Shown: piece by piece, positions 29,265 to 31,842 of the stretch
Layout of the letters: each line of letters starts with the position of its first letter
Position numbering within the stretch: the first letter of the stretch is position 1
IMG/VR virus record: IMGVR_UViG_3300021976_000054
Span: 1 to 31,842 of that record
Direction: 5' to 3' (one strand)
Source of the DNA: a virus
Length of the DNA: 31,842 bases
Program-made: the position numbers and the translations under genes
Notes under the pieces: model-generated
Databases searched by the model: none
What the model was told of the DNA's origin: nothing
What the model saw: the letters and a program-made list of their open reading frames with translations, nothing else

Positions 29265-29699
29265 TCAGACCGTCCTCATCATGCAACGAACGATCAGACG
29301 GGTGGACTCGACCATGCGACCGATGTAGAAGCCGTTCGCCGCGAACGTGGTCGTGGGAACTCCCGTGGCAAGCGCAGGATCACTGTAAATCGCGAGACCT
29401 GCCCCCAAAGAAGCTCCACCCACTTCAGCGTCAACGAGATCGGTGATCTCACCATCGGTCATGACATCGATCATATCACCGGCTGCCATCGGGCTAGTGA
29501 GGATCAGGACGCCTGCAAAAGGAGCCGCTGCACCAGCAGCGAGTGGAAGAACCTTGCCGGCCGTGTTGATGCCGACTGCCAAAAGCTTCCCGAGGTCTGC
29601 GTGCTTCCGGTCGGGCAAGGATGCCGTGTAGCCGAAGTTTGCCAACAACGGCGCACGGAATCCTCCCGTCATCGGGTCATATTTATCGTAGCGCGACAT
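29265..29699 (-). CDS. Probable capsid decoration protein
   Basis: A 144-residue protein, Ala/Gly-rich and beta-rich (AGKVLPLAAGAAAPFAGVLI, then AGDMIDVMTDGEITDLVDAE). This matches the small decoration or DUF2190-like proteins that bind HK97-fold capsids and are usually encoded between scaffold and capsid genes, as here. ATG 29699 with AAAGG upstream. Confidence 0.7.
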   Translation of the reverse strand: MSRYDKYDPMTGGFRAPLLANFGYTASLPDRKHADLGKLLAVGINTAGKVLPLAAGAAAPFAGVLILTSPMAAGDMIDVMTDGEITDLVDAEVGGASLGAGLAIYSDPALATGVPTTTFAANGFYIGRMVESTRLIVRCMMRTV

Positions 29700-29723
29700 G
29701 GAGGAAATACCTTTCGTAGAGGG

Positions 29724-30512
29724 CTAGTTCTCGATCATGTGGGCCAGAGTTGGGTACTTCTTCTCCAGGCTTGCACGATCCGAGGTTCGGTCTCCTGTAC
29801 TTCCGTTGCCGACCGCCGCTCCTGTCTTGCCGGTACCCGCGTCCTTTGTCGACGCCTTGCCGTTGCTCTTCCCCTTGTCGTCCTCGTCCTTATCGGACTT
29901 CGACGCGAGGAAGTGCGGCTTCCGCTTCGCAAGATCTTTGAGTGCGTCTTCAACCCCGGAAATGTCCCCATCGTCATTGATCTCGATCGCCTTGCGAACG
30001 CTTCGATCGTTCAGGACGTCTTCGATATCGTTCCAGTCGTACTTCTTCCCACGACTCGATACCTTGATGATCTCCAGCTCGACGATTGCCTCGTTGTGCC
30101 GTTCCCGAAGGCCATCCCGCTCCTTAGCGGCGTCCTCCTTCTCGGCAGAGAGGCGTTCGATCTCGGGCTTGTCAGCCAGCTCGCGGTCGCGCTCCTTCTT
30201 CTCCTGCGCCGCTTTCTCGCGCTTGAGAGCGTTCAGCTCGCGACGCATTGTCGCGAACTCGCCATTGCGCTTACCGCTCTGCCGAGTCCTGCCCGAGTCC
30301 TTAGAGGACTTACTTTCGTCCTCTTCGGAATCGTCGCTTTCCTCATCGTCCTCGGAACTATCGGTGTCGTCCGCGTTCTCTTCTCCTCCGCCGTCAGCGT
30401 CGTTTTCCGCGCCGCGCAACGGGTAGATAGGCCGACCGTCGACCACCCCAATGGGGGAAAGGTCCATGAGCCTCTTTCCGCTCACCGACCCAAGAATGAG
30501 CGCTCTGCTCAT
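29724..30512 (-). CDS. Scaffolding protein
   Basis: A 262-residue, highly charged protein. Residues ~30-75 are very acidic (NDADGGGEENADDTDSSEDD), and residues ~95-150 form a coiled coil (LNALKREKAAQEKKERDREL). Then come alternating acidic and basic segments and a basic/serine-rich C-terminus. This layout (acidic coiled-coil protein between MuF and capsid genes) is that of phage scaffolds that template the prohead and leave before maturation. ATG 30512 follows GGAGGAAACACC. Confidence 0.8.
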   Translation of the reverse strand: MSRALILGSVSGKRLMDLSPIGVVDGRPIYPLRGAENDADGGGEENADDTDSSEDDEESDDSEEDESKSSKDSGRTRQSGKRNGEFATMRRELNALKREKAAQEKKERDRELADKPEIERLSAEKEDAAKERDGLRERHNEAIVELEIIKVSSRGKKYDWNDIEDVLNDRSVRKAIEINDDGDISGVEDALKDLAKRKPHFLASKSDKDEDDKGKSNGKASTKDAGTGKTGAAVGNGSTGDRTSDRASLEKKYPTLAHMIEN

Positions 30513-30557
30513 GGTGTTTCCTCCGATTGTTCGGGATACTCAGCCAACTATACCCGC

Positions 30558-31457
30558 TCAGCGCCCCAGGTAGCTATCATACGTACCCGCGAGGAGGTCC
30601 CGGACGAAATCGTCCTCTTCCTGCAACTTCGGCACCACAAAACAAAAACATTGGGGGTGCGGCTTATCTGGGACTTTGTTCTTTGGGAATATCCCGTTTC
30701 CCAATCCCCATTTGTCCTTGCCGGCCAGCTCGTCGCAGATGTCTTTCTTCGCGTGCGACCCAGAAAGATGCCACTCCATAGCCTGAGCCCAGGGCTTGTC
30801 CGCGTTCGCCACAATAGCCGATGTGTGGAACGAGTTGTTCAGTTCCGTCCGTCCTAATCGGAGTGCCGCATAGGACACTCCGCCCGCTGTGTTCGGCCGG
30901 ATGCTGCTCCGCACCTCGCGAGCGATCTCCCGAGCAGTAAGGCCACGACCGATCGACGTGTTCACGACCCGATCAACCCAACCCTGGGATAGTTGCTTCG
31001 TCTTATAAACCTGCTTGCTCAACGCTATCTGTTCCGTGTTGTAGCGACGCAACATCAGGTCTACGTTTCGTTCGGTCGTAGCGATCGCTCCAGCACGCAA
31101 CATCTCGCGCTCAGCGGTCGACAGCCCAGCTTCCTTTAACAGCGGCTCGCTCCAGTCGAACGCGGCCTCTCTCGCGGCCTGTGCCGCGTCGGTCCGCCCC
31201 GCCTTGACTGTCTCGCCAACATCAGCGAACAGGAGACCGAGCGTACCACGGAGCGCCTGCAACGCCCCGGACATCTGGCCCCGTCGGACGACGTTGCCGG
31301 ATGGCGAGAGGCGCACGAGGTCAGACTCCGCCGCGCTCGCTGCCTTGTTGAGGAGGCGCCGGATCTCGAGGTCAGTCCTCTCGACGATCCGGAGCAGCGG
31401 ATGCAACCAGGCCCGTACTATCCGGGCGGTTCCAAGTTCTCTCAATGGGCGGGTCAT
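30558..31457 (-). CDS. MuF/SPP1 gp7-like head morphogenesis protein
   Basis: A 299-residue protein. N-terminal helices (MTRPLRELGTARIVRAWLHP, ERTDLEIRRLLNKAAS) lead to the conserved C-terminal block: AALRLGRTELNNSFHTSAIV, AMEWHLSGSHAKKDICDELA, and the hallmark HPQCFCF near residue 267. MuF-like proteins are minor head proteins that bind the portal and may travel with DNA. Start ATG 31457 overlaps the 3' end of the MPN peptidase gene by 86 bases in another frame. Confidence 0.85.
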   Translation of the reverse strand: MTRPLRELGTARIVRAWLHPLLRIVERTDLEIRRLLNKAASAAESDLVRLSPSGNVVRRGQMSGALQALRGTLGLLFADVGETVKAGRTDAAQAAREAAFDWSEPLLKEAGLSTAEREMLRAGAIATTERNVDLMLRRYNTEQIALSKQVYKTKQLSQGWVDRVVNTSIGRGLTAREIAREVRSSIRPNTAGGVSYAALRLGRTELNNSFHTSAIVANADKPWAQAMEWHLSGSHAKKDICDELAGKDKWGLGNGIFPKNKVPDKPHPQCFCFVVPKLQEEDDFVRDLLAGTYDSYLGR

Positions 31458-31800
31458 AGTCCATATCCCATTCTATTACTTCGGTCGGAGTAATGATCCA
31501 ATAGCGCAATCCGTACGGCGCGTATTCAATGTCTGAATTAGACGGAGTACGTCTGCCAGCCGGATGGCTGTGGAAAATCCCGGCCAACCGAGTCCCGTAT
31601 TCCGTATATACCTGAACCTGGACCTCGTCAGATACCTCGAACAGGTCCGGATCTTCCGCGACATTTGGCACAAATACCAAATCCCAGGACGCCACGACGT
31701 AGCCGACAACCTCGCGGGGTGCGTGGTCGCGGGCTGACGCGATAAGCCGAGCCTGCACGTCAACCGGCATGCCTTCCCTTGCGCTGCTAATTACCACCAT
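31372..31800 (-). CDS. JAMM/MPN metallopeptidase
   Basis: A 142-residue protein. The JAMM zinc motif is present: Glu 30, then FHSHPAGRRTPSNSD with His 77, His 79, Ser 87 and Asp 90. JAB1/MPN/Mov34 peptidases hydrolyse isopeptide or peptide bonds; in phages they are found as tail assembly proteins or near head genes. Here it lies between portal end and MuF, so a role in head maturation is possible. I use ATG 31800 (AAGG nearby); an in-frame TTG at 31812 would add four residues. Confidence 0.8.
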   Translation of the reverse strand: MVVISSAREGMPVDVQARLIASARDHAPREVVGYVVASWDLVFVPNVAEDPDLFEVSDEVQVQVYTEYGTRLAGIFHSHPAGRRTPSNSDIEYAPYGLRYWIITPTEVIEWDMDYDPPIERTWNRPDSTGLVASAAPDRRED

Positions 31801-31808
31801 CGCGCCTT

Positions 31809-31842
31809 TCAATCCGGGTCTCGATGCACATCCCTCTCCAGG
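31809..31842 (-). CDS. 3' end of upstream gene, probably portal (partial)
   Basis: Only the last ten codons and TGA are in the window (encoding LERDVHRDPD). By gene order in head modules, the gene before MPN/MuF is usually the portal, but ten residues cannot prove this. Confidence 0.3.
   Translation of the reverse strand, partial: LERDVHRDPD

Noticed and set aside
29601-30857. A 418-codon plus-strand open frame across the scaffold and MuF genes
   Set aside because: It is antisense to strongly supported genes, has no ribosome-binding site, and its Arg/Leu/Val/Ser-rich product is what acidic and lysine codons give when read in reverse.
1-31842. tRNA genes, CRISPR arrays, insertion sequences, integrase or attachment sites
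   Set aside because: I looked for cloverleaf arms, regular spacer repeats, transposase motifs and tyrosine or serine recombinase motifs and saw none.

Overview
The window is about 31.8 kb of a tailed bacteriophage genome (or prophage) of siphovirus type. It has a long tape measure gene, a major tail protein, a tail terminator and no sign of a contractile sheath. Every gene I can support lies on the minus strand, so it reads biologically from 31842 down to 1. The moderately GC-rich sequence, frequent GTG starts, tight ATGA/GTGA/TAATG overlaps, and proteins such as the DUF6011-like zinc-finger protein, the amidase endolysin and the FN3-tipped major tail protein point to a Gram-positive actinobacterial host. 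A secreted GH76-type mannanase would fit a host with mannose-rich envelope polymers, such as a mycolic-acid genus, but that is inference. I see no tRNA, CRISPR array, integrase or insertion sequence.

Layout in transcription order. (1) Head module, 31842-27079: the tail end of a probable portal gene, a JAMM/MPN peptidase, a MuF-like head morphogenesis protein, an acidic coiled-coil scaffold, two small head proteins, the major capsid protein and a SAP-domain protein. It ends at a perfect 15-bp terminator hairpin (27011-27054). (2) Connector and tail module, 26937-16295: small virion proteins including a LamG-domain protein, a connector protein with an N-terminal array of ten 21-residue repeats, an HK97-gp10-like protein, a tail terminator, a small CxxxxC protein with no standard start codon, the major tail protein, tail chaperones with a probable +1 programmed frameshift, the tape measure and a Dit-like protein. 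(3) Tail tip and host surface, 16295-11872: a 958-residue FN3 tail protein, a protein with a duplicated knob module, and an SGNH hydrolase. (4) Lysis region, 11853-9266: three membrane proteins (one with a collagen-like ectodomain), an amidase endolysin and a holin, closed by a strong terminator (9211-9255). (5) Early or accessory region, 9200-1: many small genes, three near-identical promoters (TTGCCA-N17-TAGACT), five copies of a short GGGT-N3-ACCC element just before start codons, a chain of microproteins linked by GTGA overlaps, a secreted 109-residue protein, a secreted GH76-like enzyme, a DUF2786 protein, and at the left edge the N-terminal part of a SNF2-like helicase.

How the parts work together: virion genes are ordered by assembly step and mostly translationally coupled. 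A terminator separates the capsid genes from the connector and tail genes. The early region is split by hairpins and repeated promoters into short units whose first genes often share the same start-site element, which suggests coordinated control. The most unusual items are the 21-residue repeat array fused to a connector, the start-site element family, the secreted/membrane microprotein plus GH76 cassette, and the frameshift site.
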